NCBI GenBank assembly: GCA_035252015.1
Contig: DATFDP010000033.1
Span: 7,972-71,971 of the forward strand
Length of the DNA stretch: 64,000 nt
Reading direction: 5' to 3'
Origin: JAICWP01 sp035252015
GTDB taxonomy: Bacteria; Acidobacteriota; Terriglobia; Terriglobales; Acidobacteriaceae
Shown here: piece after piece, positions 9,953 to 17,731 of the stretch
How positions within the stretch are numbered: the stretch's first letter is position 1
Layout of the letters: each line of letters begins with the position of its first letter
Translations under genes and position numbers: made by a program
The notes under the pieces: model-generated
Seen by the model: only the letters and a program-made list of their open reading frames with translations
What the model was told of the DNA's origin: nothing
Database searches by the model: none

Positions 9953-10031
9953 GGCCGTCCTTCTGGCTTGCTGGTTTTGATGATTGAACGCAGGCTGGTG
10001 ATTCAAATTGGTCGGTACGGAGTGTGCGCGG

Positions 10032-10778
10032 CTACGCCAGTCCCGGGAACCAGCGCCAGCGCACACGCTTCATGTAAGCGGCGTATTCGGGGTCCGCAGA
10101 GAGGAACGATTCTTCCATCAGCGTCTTAATCACAAACATCAGGCAACCCATGGCAATGACCAGCGCATTGATGAACGAAAAACAGGACAGCCCCCAGCTG
10201 ATGGCGCACAAGAAATAGCCGGAATAGATCGGATGGCGCATGTAACGGTACATTCCGCTGGTTACAATCTTGCGCTGGGCGGGAACCAGGCCGATGTTTC
10301 GGCCCAGGCTGAGGCGGGCGAAAATGGCCACCCAAATGCCGAATATGGCCAGGAAGTTGATAAGCGAAACAGGAGCGACGTGTACGCCGCCGCGCAGCAG
10401 CCCTGCGGTTAACAAGTTGTAGTAGGTATTGATGGAAGCCACGAGCCAGAACCAGGGATTGGTAGAAACTCTGACCGGATTTCTGCGAACCAGCATGGTT
10501 AGAACGAACAATGCCGCCTGGACGAAGAACAGGGCTCGCGGAATATCCATCAGGCCGGCCATGTAACAGTCATACGCCACCCAAAAAGCCGGGACAGAAA
10601 CAGTGATTGCGATAATTTTGTCTACCCAGGGCCTGGACACGAAGGCGATAAAGCGGGCTGGAATAGTGAGAGGTTTGGGAAGGGGCAGCGTATCTTCATA
10701 GCCGGGAACCGTTGCGATCAAGGGGAGCGCGGATACTTTCTGCTTGGGCGCAATGGCTGTGCTGCTCATTGTTACCAT
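10032..10778 (-). CDS. Isoprenylcysteine carboxyl methyltransferase-like membrane protein
   Basis: 248-residue polytopic membrane protein with five or six hydrophobic segments. The C-terminal half carries the ICMT/PEMT-type pattern: RKIVTSGMYRYMRHPIYSGY, then EESFLSADPEYAAYMKRV near the end. In that family the RHP and E-Y segments form the SAM-binding cleft next to the membrane. The substrate is unknown here; bacterial members methylate diverse lipids or small molecules. Start may be residue 1 or Met4 (10769); no strong ribosome-binding site separates them. Confidence 0.8.
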   Translation of the reverse strand: MVTMSSTAIAPKQKVSALPLIATVPGYEDTLPLPKPLTIPARFIAFVSRPWVDKIIAITVSVPAFWVAYDCYMAGLMDIPRALFFVQAALFVLTMLVRRNPVRVSTNPWFWLVASINTYYNLLTAGLLRGGVHVAPVSLINFLAIFGIWVAIFARLSLGRNIGLVPAQRKIVTSGMYRYMRHPIYSGYFLCAISWGLSCFSFINALVIAMGCLMFVIKTLMEESFLSADPEYAAYMKRVRWRWFPGLA

Positions 10779-11073
10779 TGTGTGGCATTACCAACTGTTT
10801 GTGAATGGCACTATCGGGTGATGCCTCATAATATGTATACAGGATGCGACTTATTAAAAATCCTTAGGAAAGTCACAGAGGCGTGCTCGATCAGCATGAG
10901 GCGGGGCGGACGTTCTTTTCGAGTCCGCAAACCTGGAACCGCAGGATGACAGCAGACGATTAAATCCATATTGCACATCGACTGAGGCTAAAGGACCCGG
11001 GGTTCTACGCCACTTCATGGGCTGCTTGCCGCAAGCTGTGGCATAATGCAACAATCCATTCTGGGGAGGCGCC

Positions 11074-11298
11074 ATGCCGAATCACGCGGTTGCGCTCAGG
11101 GTGACACCTTGCCTCAGCATCGAATGCAAGTTCTGGCTGGACGACAACGGTTGGAACGGCAGTGCCGAGGCGGTGGCGGTTTTCATTCGGGCGGACAGCT
11201 TTGCCCAGGCGAAGGCCGATATGGAGCTGGCGCTGGGGAAGCACCTGGAGTCACTGCTGCGCGAGCACCCGGTGGCGAGTTCAGTGCGGGCAGCCTGA
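11074..11298 (+). CDS. Small hypothetical protein
   Basis: 74 residues, MPNHAVALRVTP to SSVRAA. It has a good ribosome-binding site (GGGGAGG at 11063-11069, four bases before ATG) and a mixed alpha/beta-looking sequence with SFAQAKADMELALGKHLESL as a likely helix. I do not recognise a family. It stands alone between the divergent methyltransferase-like gene and the convergent LysE gene. Confidence 0.6.
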   Translation: MPNHAVALRVTPCLSIECKFWLDDNGWNGSAEAVAVFIRADSFAQAKADMELALGKHLESLLREHPVASSVRAA

Positions 11299-11369
11299 AG
11301 CCCACCCGTTCGGCGGTTGCGCGGTTCCCCGCCCATTCGCCGGCGCCGCAATCGCAGCCCTTCGCGTTA

Positions 11370-11993
11370 TCAGGCGTCGCCTGCCGCCGCCACGTAAACA
11401 CCCAAACTAATCATTGCCAAACCTGAGGCGACGCGCTGACGGCGAATCAGGCGCGTACTCTGTCGCAGCCTGCTGCCCAGCGCGCCCGCCAGGAATGCGA
11501 CCGCAATATCCACCGACGTATTCAAGCCTACCGAGATAACTCCCAGAGTGACGAACTGCGCGAACACGTGCCCGCGCTCGGGGTGAATAAACTGAGGGAT
11601 AAAGGAGAGAAAAAAGAGCGCTGTCTTAGGGTTTAGAACTTCTGTGGCGATGCCCTGGCGGAAAGTTCCCTTGAGGGCCGAGCGTTGCGCCACTTTGAGA
11701 CCGAAGTCTCGGGAGCGGATCATGCGAATGCCGAGGTAAATCAGGTAGGCCGCGCCCGCGTACTTGACCACGGCAAAGGCCAGGGCGGAGGCGGCCAGTA
11801 TGGCGGAGACGCCCAGGGCGGCGGCGAAGACGTGAAACATGCCGCCCAACAGAGTTCCGCCAGCGGAGAGAAAGCCATCGCGGCGGCCACCAGCCAGAGT
11901 GCGGGTGAGCACGTAGAAGATGCCTGGGCCGGGAGTGATGGCCAACACTAGCGCCGCCGCCAGAAACAGTTCAAAACTGTGCATCTGCAGCAT
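11370..11993 (-). CDS. LysE/RhtB family exporter
   Basis: 207 residues with six predicted membrane helices. The N-terminal ITPGPG motif (about 19-24) and the central QGIATEVLNPKTALFFLSF segment are the hallmarks of the LysE/RhtB amino-acid export superfamily. Such proteins export amino acids or related metabolites across the inner membrane; the substrate cannot be told from sequence. Met4 (11984) is an alternative start. It ends convergently with the small gene at 11074-11298. Confidence 0.88.
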   Translation of the reverse strand: MLQMHSFELFLAAALVLAITPGPGIFYVLTRTLAGGRRDGFLSAGGTLLGGMFHVFAAALGVSAILAASALAFAVVKYAGAAYLIYLGIRMIRSRDFGLKVAQRSALKGTFRQGIATEVLNPKTALFFLSFIPQFIHPERGHVFAQFVTLGVISVGLNTSVDIAVAFLAGALGSRLRQSTRLIRRQRVASGLAMISLGVYVAAAGDA

Positions 11994-12037
11994 CGAAAGT
12001 CTCGCAGCTGCAAATTATAGAACGGACAGGCGTCAGC

Positions 12038-12217
12038 TTAGCGGGCAAGGCTCCGGATCCCCCAGGCTGCGGCGAAGCCGAAGGCGATTAGAAGGCTCAC
12101 GCCAACCACGCGTCCGCCCAGTGTGCTCTTGCTCCAGCCCTGGAGCACGGCTGCCAGTCAAACCACGAACAGGACAACGGCTGCACTGTCGATCAGCGGC
12201 GATTCTCCTTCCGCCAA
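12038..12217 (-). pseudogene. Small membrane ORF interrupted by a TGA stop
   Basis: A 60-codon frame from a TTG at 12217 to the TAA at 12038-12040 is broken by an in-frame TGA at 12158-12160. Before the stop: LAEGESPLIDSAAVVLFVV. After it: a hydrophobic stretch including GVSLLIAFGFAAAWGIRSLA. The two parts look like a two-helix small membrane protein with the stop in the middle. A shorter intact product could start after the stop. No family recognised. Confidence 0.3.
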
Positions 12218-12469
12218 TCGTTAGCAGCAGCTTGGGGCCCGGGACCTGCCAGGAAAAGTCCAGAGGTCACAGAAGATGGTGACACCAGCTCTGGGTCCAT
12301 TTTCTGCTACTGCCGAGACGCAGAAAGGCGGAGATGACCCATATTTTCACATCGCGGTCTCGGCGTGCTCGGCGGTGAGATTTTCTGTTGACCAGGAGGT
12401 GACATCTGCGGCTCGAGATGACGTTGGTAATCTCGACGGCTTACTGCCCGCTGAGAATACTGGCTTGGC

Positions 12470-12503
12470 GTCCCAAATTTGGACATTTGTCCCAGGTTTG
12501 GAC
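12470..12503 (+). promoter_or_regulatory. Two tandem palindromic sites, GTCCCARRTTTGGAC
   Basis: GTCCCAAATTTGGAC at 12470-12484 and GTCCCAGGTTTGGAC at 12489-12503 are near-palindromes whose starts are 19 bp apart, about two helical turns. They lie 48-81 bp before the ATG of the exported subunit gene at 12551. This is the expected layout of a dimeric regulator's operators. The remaining 12218-12469 shows nothing I can assign. Confidence 0.5.
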
Positions 12504-12550
12504 GACCCAGGCGAATCCTCAGTTTCGCCGTTCCACACTAGGAAACAGCC

Positions 12551-13135
12551 ATGAAGGGACATTTGCAGAGCTTTGTCTTTTTTTCGGCGGTTGCGATTGC
12601 AGTTTTGATGTCGGCGGGCATTGCCACAGCGGCCCCGGGCAACTCCAACATCGCCACAGTCGCCCTCAACGCCACGCTGAACGAGTCGCTCACCGTGACC
12701 GTAACTTCGGGTACCAGCATCAATTTCACGCTGGCGCCGAACACCGCCGCCAACAACGGCAGCGGCACCTCAACCGTTGTTACTTCCTGGTCGCTGAAGC
12801 CGGGCAGGAACAACATCTCAATCTGGGCCTATTTCACCAGCGCCGCAGCCGCCCTGAATCCGGTGACCGCCGGCAACACCGTCACCATTCCTTCCTCGGC
12901 CGTCAAGATCCAGGTGAACGGCGCCGGGGCATTCAATCCTTGCACCAGCGTGAGCCCGTTCAACGCAGCTGCCTCTGGCCTGCAGATCGGGACCACCAGC
13001 ATCACCGGCAACAGCAACGTTAACGGTACGCGAACGGACACCCTTGCTTACCAGATTGACACTACTGTAGTGCCGCAACTTCCCGCGGACAGTTACACCG
13101 GAGTGCTCAATATCCAGGCGCAGACGACGCCGTAG
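12551..13135 (+). CDS. Exported Ala/Asn/Thr-rich subunit (spore-coat-U/pilin-like)
   Basis: 194 residues with a cleavable signal peptide (MKGHLQ to the TAA cluster near residue 27; cleavage probably after ATA or AAP). The mature part is small-residue-rich and beta-prone, beginning NSNIATVALNATLNESLTVT. It resembles spore-coat-U/fimbrial-type secreted subunits in composition, though I see no diagnostic motif. Ribosome-binding site AGGAAA sits seven bases before ATG. It is the first of three plus-strand genes with a chaperone and an outer-membrane barrel, which suggests it is the exported cargo. Confidence 0.65.
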   Translation: MKGHLQSFVFFSAVAIAVLMSAGIATAAPGNSNIATVALNATLNESLTVTVTSGTSINFTLAPNTAANNGSGTSTVVTSWSLKPGRNNISIWAYFTSAAAALNPVTAGNTVTIPSSAVKIQVNGAGAFNPCTSVSPFNAAASGLQIGTTSITGNSNVNGTRTDTLAYQIDTTVVPQLPADSYTGVLNIQAQTTP

Positions 13136-13168
13136 TTTACCAACCAGGCACAAGTGGGCAGGCGATAC

Positions 13169-13921
13169 ATGACTCTCAGGGCGAGGGCAGGGAACCGGAG
13201 TACGGCAGAGCGGAGCTTGTTGGCTACGTTCTGCCTGACTTTTGTTTTTAGCGCGGTCGTGCAGGCGCAGACGGTGCGCCCCCTGATTGACGAGAACGTG
13301 GTCAAGGCCGCGGGCCGGAGGGCCAGCGGCAAAATCGAATACTACAACGATTCGCTGCAGCCACTGAACGTCACGCTGGAAGGGAAAAGCTTTACCGTTT
13401 CGTCTACCGGCGCAATTTCTTATCGGCCCCTGGATGGCGACATCCACCTGAACCTTTCCGAGATGTCGTTCCGCATCCCGCCGCGGCAGAGCCATTTCGT
13501 TTTCTACCAGGCTTGGTCCGACAAACTGCCCGCATGGTGTGTGCTCTACGCGGCCTTTTCCGGATTTCGCGAGCGCACGCCGGAAGGCTTCATGATCCAG
13601 GTGCAGCTGCCGCACACCATTTATCTGCTGCCCAAGCAGCGGCTGCAGAAAGCGGAGCTGAGCATTGTGCGCGCCCAATACCTGCCGCAGGCGAAGAAGG
13701 TTGTGGTTCGCGTGGCCAACTCCGGCGATGCCTTCGGGCGGGTGCTGGAGACAGACGTGCAAGGCCGCAAGACCAGGGCCTCGCAAGGCGGCTTCCCACT
13801 TTTTCCCAACAGTGAACGCCAGGTGGAAATACCGTGGCAGGCGGCCACCGTACCCAGCAAAGTCGTGCTGCATTTCGATCGTTTCACAATGGAAACGGAG
13901 GTTCAGGGCGCCACCCCGTGA
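13169..13921 (+). CDS. PapD-like periplasmic chaperone (predicted)
   Basis: About 250 residues from the ATG at 13169; an in-frame GTG at 13154 is the alternative. A signal peptide ends near VQAQ. The mature protein has the two-part beta-sandwich look of pilus chaperones: domain 1 with SGKIEYYNDSLQPLNVTLEG and a FRIPPRQSHFVFY segment in the position of the conserved inter-strand basic patch, and domain 2 with VVRVANSGDAFGRVLETDV. Overall similarity to classical PapD is weak. The position between a secreted subunit gene and a barrel gene is the main support. Confidence 0.55.
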   Translation: MTLRARAGNRSTAERSLLATFCLTFVFSAVVQAQTVRPLIDENVVKAAGRRASGKIEYYNDSLQPLNVTLEGKSFTVSSTGAISYRPLDGDIHLNLSEMSFRIPPRQSHFVFYQAWSDKLPAWCVLYAAFSGFRERTPEGFMIQVQLPHTIYLLPKQRLQKAELSIVRAQYLPQAKKVVVRVANSGDAFGRVLETDVQGRKTRASQGGFPLFPNSERQVEIPWQAATVPSKVVLHFDRFTMETEVQGATP

Positions 13922-13936
13922 TGCCGACGGCTGAAA

Positions 13937-15583
13937 ATGTGCAAGCTCCCCACTTCGCTCGCCCTGGCAGCCGCCACCTGGCTGTTGTGGCTGGCTTGTG
14001 TGTCGTCATGCCGGGCGCAGCTCATCACGGTCGGCGGGGGCTCCTCTGACCTCTACGACGCCAATGGGGCCTCTCTTCAGGTGCAAAGCGGCAATTATCA
14101 GGGATACGTAGGAGGGGGCGAACTGGGAGGAGACTTCCTGCTGGGCACTCGGGCCTCCGCCAAATTGCATTCGGGAATTGTGAGTCTCGGTGATGAGCCC
14201 ATCACGCTGGACCTGCCCACCGATATTTTCAGCAGCAATCAGTTTCTGCTGGCCCGTGGCGCCTCCTTCAGCACGCACCGTGGGAGCTATGACCTGATGG
14301 CCTTCGGCGGAGCCACCGCCGTGGGAGGAGGCACGCCCTTTTTTCAGGCCGCCACAGCCGATACGCCGGCCGGCATGCTCTTTGTGGATAAAGCGATTTC
14401 CCATCACCTCCATTTCTACTCTCGCGAAGTATTTTCCGAGCAGCAGACCGCGATTAACGGCTTCAGCATTCAGCCCCATTCTGGAGTCACTCTGGGCGCT
14501 GCCGGGGGAGTTGGCTCCAATCAGGGCTACGGCGCCGGTAGCCTGGAAGTGAAGTTGAACTGGCTTGAGCTGAAGGCCGCGTATATCGGGGCGGGCGACC
14601 GCTTCCGGCGCGTGACCGTGCCCCAGCCCATCAACTCGGAGTACACAGGTGGGAATATTCTGGCCACCATGAAGCCGCGCAGCGGCATGGTGTTTGTCGC
14701 CGGGCACCAGAACCTGTTGCAGCCTCAATTCAACGCCAGTCTGCCCTTTGTGCGCGCCACGGTGGACCAGTTGCAGGGAGGATTCGACTTCCGGCAGTTC
14801 CGCTGGGGTGGCGGCCTGTTCGAATCGTTGCTGCAGGGAAAAAAAACCACCGGTGAAGCTTTGTGGGCGGACCGCCCAGTTACCCACTGGCTGGATACCG
14901 GCATCAACTACTTTCGCAGCCGCTCCCAGACCGACCGGCAACTTTCCAGCATGATTTCCGGCATCCTGCGCGAGACTGTTTCGCCCCGGCTCAGCCTGCT
15001 GCAGATCATCGGCTCGTCCCAGGGGCAAACAACGGTTTCCTTCGGCGGAAATTATTTTTCCAATCACTTTACGGTGGGAGTGGACTACCAGACGGTGTAT
15101 GTACCCTTCCTGATCCAGCCCTTCAAGCAGGGAATTGCCGTTACGCTGCAGTTGCGGCCACTCGGCGGCATTGAGCTCGACGGCCAGAGTTTTCTCGGAC
15201 CAGACGGCAAAACCAAGTACTCGGTGGCCGGCAGCAGCATGCTCTACGGCGCCTCGCGCTTTCTCGGCGTGAACGGCTCCAGCGGTTTCCGGCTGCCCCG
15301 CTATGTGATCCGCGGCCGGGTGGTGGATGAACAGGGTAACGCCATTGCAGGCGCGGCTGTGCGCGTGGATGGCGAAGTGCTGTTGACCAACGCCGCAGGC
15401 CAGTTCCTGGTGCGCAAAAGGCGGTCGGGGAGTTACCCCATGCAGGTTTCCTTCGCTGATTTTGTAAATCCGCTGCCGTACGAGGCCGTTTCGTGTCCTT
15501 CGAGCATAACCGCAATGCGCGAGGAAGTGGCGAGCGAGGTGTTGATTACGTTACGCCGGGCCGGAGCGGTTAAACCCAAGTAG
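13937..15583 (+). CDS. Outer-membrane beta-barrel with C-terminal carboxypeptidase-regulatory domain (usher-like)
   Basis: 548 residues with a signal peptide ending near SCRAQ. The body is alternating hydrophobic/polar beta-strand sequence rich in Gly and aromatic residues, typical of outer-membrane barrels. Residues about 455-520 (RGRVVDEQGNAIAGAAVRVD, then GQFLVRKRRSGSYPMQV) form a carboxypeptidase-D-regulatory-like Ig domain. Classical ushers are about 800 residues with N-domain, plug and a C-terminal Ig-like domain; this is shorter and I see no clear plug. It begins 15 bp after the chaperone gene. Called usher-like from context only. Confidence 0.6.
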   Translation: MCKLPTSLALAAATWLLWLACVSSCRAQLITVGGGSSDLYDANGASLQVQSGNYQGYVGGGELGGDFLLGTRASAKLHSGIVSLGDEPITLDLPTDIFSSNQFLLARGASFSTHRGSYDLMAFGGATAVGGGTPFFQAATADTPAGMLFVDKAISHHLHFYSREVFSEQQTAINGFSIQPHSGVTLGAAGGVGSNQGYGAGSLEVKLNWLELKAAYIGAGDRFRRVTVPQPINSEYTGGNILATMKPRSGMVFVAGHQNLLQPQFNASLPFVRATVDQLQGGFDFRQFRWGGGLFESLLQGKKTTGEALWADRPVTHWLDTGINYFRSRSQTDRQLSSMISGILRETVSPRLSLLQIIGSSQGQTTVSFGGNYFSNHFTVGVDYQTVYVPFLIQPFKQGIAVTLQLRPLGGIELDGQSFLGPDGKTKYSVAGSSMLYGASRFLGVNGSSGFRLPRYVIRGRVVDEQGNAIAGAAVRVDGEVLLTNAAGQFLVRKRRSGSYPMQVSFADFVNPLPYEAVSCPSSITAMREEVASEVLITLRRAGAVKPK

Positions 15584-15621
15584 CAGATATTCATGAGAAA
15601 AGCCTGCATCGCTTGCGGCTT

Positions 15622-16182
15622 CTAGTAGCCGAGCTCGCGCATCGTCAGGGCGATGCGGAAATTGCGTATCTCACCTGAAGGAAGATTTTCAATAACGATT
15701 TCCAATGTGGAATGCAGCGGCTGGTTGAGAGCGAAGAACTTGTCGCCGCGATTCTTGGCCATCCCCATTGCCAGAGTTGCTGCGCCGCGCATGGGCATGC
15801 GCCGCGCCATAATCTCCGGACTCTCTAAATAGATGGTCGCCTGAGAAGTAGCGCCTTCTGCCAGTGCCCGCACCAAAAAACTGCGCGTGTTCGCTGCCAG
15901 AGAAACTGGGATGCGCACCACGGCCGCGCCACCTTCGCCGCGGAGCTGGCCGTGGATCAGCAAACGTCCATCTCTTCCGCTCTGCACTTGCACCGTGCCG
16001 CTGGCGCCGGCCACGCTGGCCGGAACCGCCTGAAAGGAGAAGGTCGGCGGCATGGTGGCAACCATCATGACTTGCGCCGGAGCAGAATTCTTAGCCGCAT
16101 GTGCGGGAACAGCGGAGACAAACGCCGCCGCCAGCACACTCGCCACACGGCGCACAGAGCCGAATTGTGTAGACCACGTCAC
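15622..16182 (-). CDS. Exported hypothetical protein
   Basis: 186 residues with a signal peptide (ending around AHAA). The mature part is beta-rich (FSFQAVPASVAGASGTVQVQ) and ends in a segment IVIENLPSGEIRNFRIALTM. It faces the subunit-chaperone-barrel cassette tail to tail, with 38 bp between stop codons. No family recognised; it could be an accessory or minor subunit. Confidence 0.55.
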   Translation of the reverse strand: MTWSTQFGSVRRVASVLAAAFVSAVPAHAAKNSAPAQVMMVATMPPTFSFQAVPASVAGASGTVQVQSGRDGRLLIHGQLRGEGGAAVVRIPVSLAANTRSFLVRALAEGATSQATIYLESPEIMARRMPMRGAATLAMGMAKNRGDKFFALNQPLHSTLEIVIENLPSGEIRNFRIALTMRELGY

Positions 16183-16356
16183 AACCTCGACCAGAGCAGG
16201 ATCTCAGCCAACGCCGAAATTGTCTGTGATCTGCCGCAACCCATTTCACTCCTATAACTTAGGATGCTCTCGCGGAGAGATTGCCAGGACACGCCCGGTC
16301 CGGGGTGTTCACGATTTGCACATTAAATCCAAGTTCGTGAACCGCCATGTCTGGGT

Positions 16357-16400
16357 CTGTAACCAATTTTTAACCTGATGTTTACACGTTCGTAATCTGC
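16357..16400 (+). promoter_or_regulatory. Pho-box array upstream of pstS
   Basis: Four 11-bp repeats in register: CTGTAACCAAT (16357-16367), TTTTAACCTGA (16368-16378), TGTTTACACGT (16379-16389) and TCGTAATCTGC (16390-16400). The T-rich GTAAC/GTAAT core at an 11-bp period is the PhoB-box arrangement known from other phyla. The rest of 16183-16490 holds no gene. Confidence 0.7.
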
Positions 16401-16490
16401 CGTCTCTACATTGCAGTCAGACACCCGTAAATGTTGTTGCATCTACGGTTTCGGGCTGGGCCGGGTGGAGAACTTGAGGAGAACTGAAGA

Positions 16491-17561
16491 ATGAAACGGC
16501 AATCACGTCTGTTCTGGAGTGTGCTCGCTGCGTTCGCCTTTTTCGCCGCCGGTTGCACATCGAAGTCGGGCCAGGGTGCCAGCGAAACGATCAGCCTGGT
16601 GGGAGCGGGCAGCACCTTTATCAACCCCATCATGACCCGCTGGACAGCCAACTTTCAACAGGTTCATCCCAGCGTGCAAATCAATTATCAATCCATCGGC
16701 AGCGGCGCCGGCATTCAGCAGGTGAAGGCGGGCACGGTAGATTTCGGCGCCAGCGACGTGGCCTTGAACGACGAAAAGTTGAAGTCCATGCCACCGGTCA
16801 TTCAGGTCCCGGAAAGCGCGGGCCCGGTGTGCATCACTTATAACTTACCCGATCTCAAAGAACCGCTAAAACTGACTGCAGCGACGCTCTCCGGCATCTA
16901 TCTGGGCACGGTCAAGAACTGGCACGATCCCGCCATCGTTAAAGCAAATCCCGGAGTGAAGCTGCCCAACACAGCCATCGCGGTCGTGCATCGCTCTGAC
17001 GGCAGCGGCACTACCGGAATTTTCACCACCTACTTGGCCGCTGTGAACCCGGATTGGGCTAAGAAGGTGGGCGCGAGCATCTCTGTGAACTGGCCCGTAG
17101 GCCTCGGCGGCAAGGGCAGTGAAGGCGTCACCGGAGTGGTGAAGCAGACGCCGGGCGCAGTCGGCTATGTAGAACTGTCCTATGCCACGCAGAACCACCT
17201 TCCGGTGGCGCTGGTGGAAAATAAAGCAGGCAAGTTTGTGGCTCCGAGCGCCGCCGGCGCCACCGCCGCCATCGCTGCTTTCCAGACGGAGCTCGGGCAG
17301 GACGTGCGCCAGCCCATTGTAGACCCCCCGGCTTCGGCAGCCGCTGCCTATCCCATCAGCGGCCTTACTTTCCTGATCATTCCTAAAGATGGCGCTGATC
17401 GTGCCAAGCGGCAGCAGCTGAAGGATTTTGTGCAGTACATCCTGACCGATGGGCAGCAGCTTTCGCAGGGGTTAGACTATTCTCCTCTTCCTTCTTCGCT
17501 TTCTTCCCTGGACCAGAACCTGCTTTCGCAAATGACTGCCGCCGGCGCCCCGCTCAAATAA
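16491..17561 (+). CDS. pstS: Phosphate ABC transporter substrate-binding lipoprotein PstS
   Basis: 356 residues. A lipoprotein signal ends in FFAAGC, with Cys22 the likely lipidated residue. The mature protein opens with the PstS hallmark ISLVGAGSTFINPIMTRW and contains GSGAGIQQVKAGTVDFGASD and HRSDGSGTTGIFTTYL, which in the family hydrogen-bond phosphate. It binds periplasmic phosphate for the PstCAB importer encoded 2 kb downstream. A four-repeat Pho box lies upstream and a strong terminator overlaps its stop codon, so it is probably its own high-level transcript. Confidence 0.97.
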   Translation: MKRQSRLFWSVLAAFAFFAAGCTSKSGQGASETISLVGAGSTFINPIMTRWTANFQQVHPSVQINYQSIGSGAGIQQVKAGTVDFGASDVALNDEKLKSMPPVIQVPESAGPVCITYNLPDLKEPLKLTAATLSGIYLGTVKNWHDPAIVKANPGVKLPNTAIAVVHRSDGSGTTGIFTTYLAAVNPDWAKKVGASISVNWPVGLGGKGSEGVTGVVKQTPGAVGYVELSYATQNHLPVALVENKAGKFVAPSAAGATAAIAAFQTELGQDVRQPIVDPPASAAAAYPISGLTFLIIPKDGADRAKRQQLKDFVQYILTDGQQLSQGLDYSPLPSSLSSLDQNLLSQMTAAGAPLK

Positions 17562-17575
17562 GGCGCCGGTTTTTT
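17542..17575 (+). terminator. Rho-independent terminator after pstS
   Basis: CCGGCGCC (17542-17549) pairs perfectly with GGCGCCGG (17562-17569), followed by six T. The 5' arm lies inside the last pstS codons. Confidence 0.85.
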
Positions 17576-17584
17576 GCTTACCAC

Positions 17585-17628
17585 CTGTAATCAAATATTC
17601 ACAGACCTGTAATACAGCTGTAACTCTA
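17585..17628 (+). promoter_or_regulatory. Pho-box array upstream of the phosphate porin
   Basis: Four contiguous 11-bp units: CTGTAATCAAA (17585-17595), TATTCACAGAC (17596-17606), CTGTAATACAG (17607-17617) and CTGTAACTCTA (17618-17628). Three keep the CTGTAAY core. A possible -10 (TACAAAAT) follows from 17626. The porin ATG is about 100 bp downstream. Confidence 0.75.
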
Positions 17629-17731
17629 CAAAATTAGAACTGTCGACGAGGTTTTCGGTTGGCAAGAAGTTCGACCAGCGTGCATTCCGTTAGAGATGTA
17701 ACTGCATTGCACAGGAGAGCGAAAACACAAT

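Noticed and set aside
12276..12554. 92-codon plus-strand frame upstream of the subunit gene
   Set aside because: It covers the palindromic operators and promoter region and overlaps the real start; composition is not protein-like.
12818..13873. 351-codon minus-strand frame across the subunit and chaperone genes
   Set aside because: Composition is unlike a protein and the plus strand carries signal peptides and tight spacing.
14006..15067. 353-codon minus-strand frame opposite the barrel gene
   Set aside because: No motif or ribosome-binding site; the barrel gene has a signal peptide and an Ig domain.
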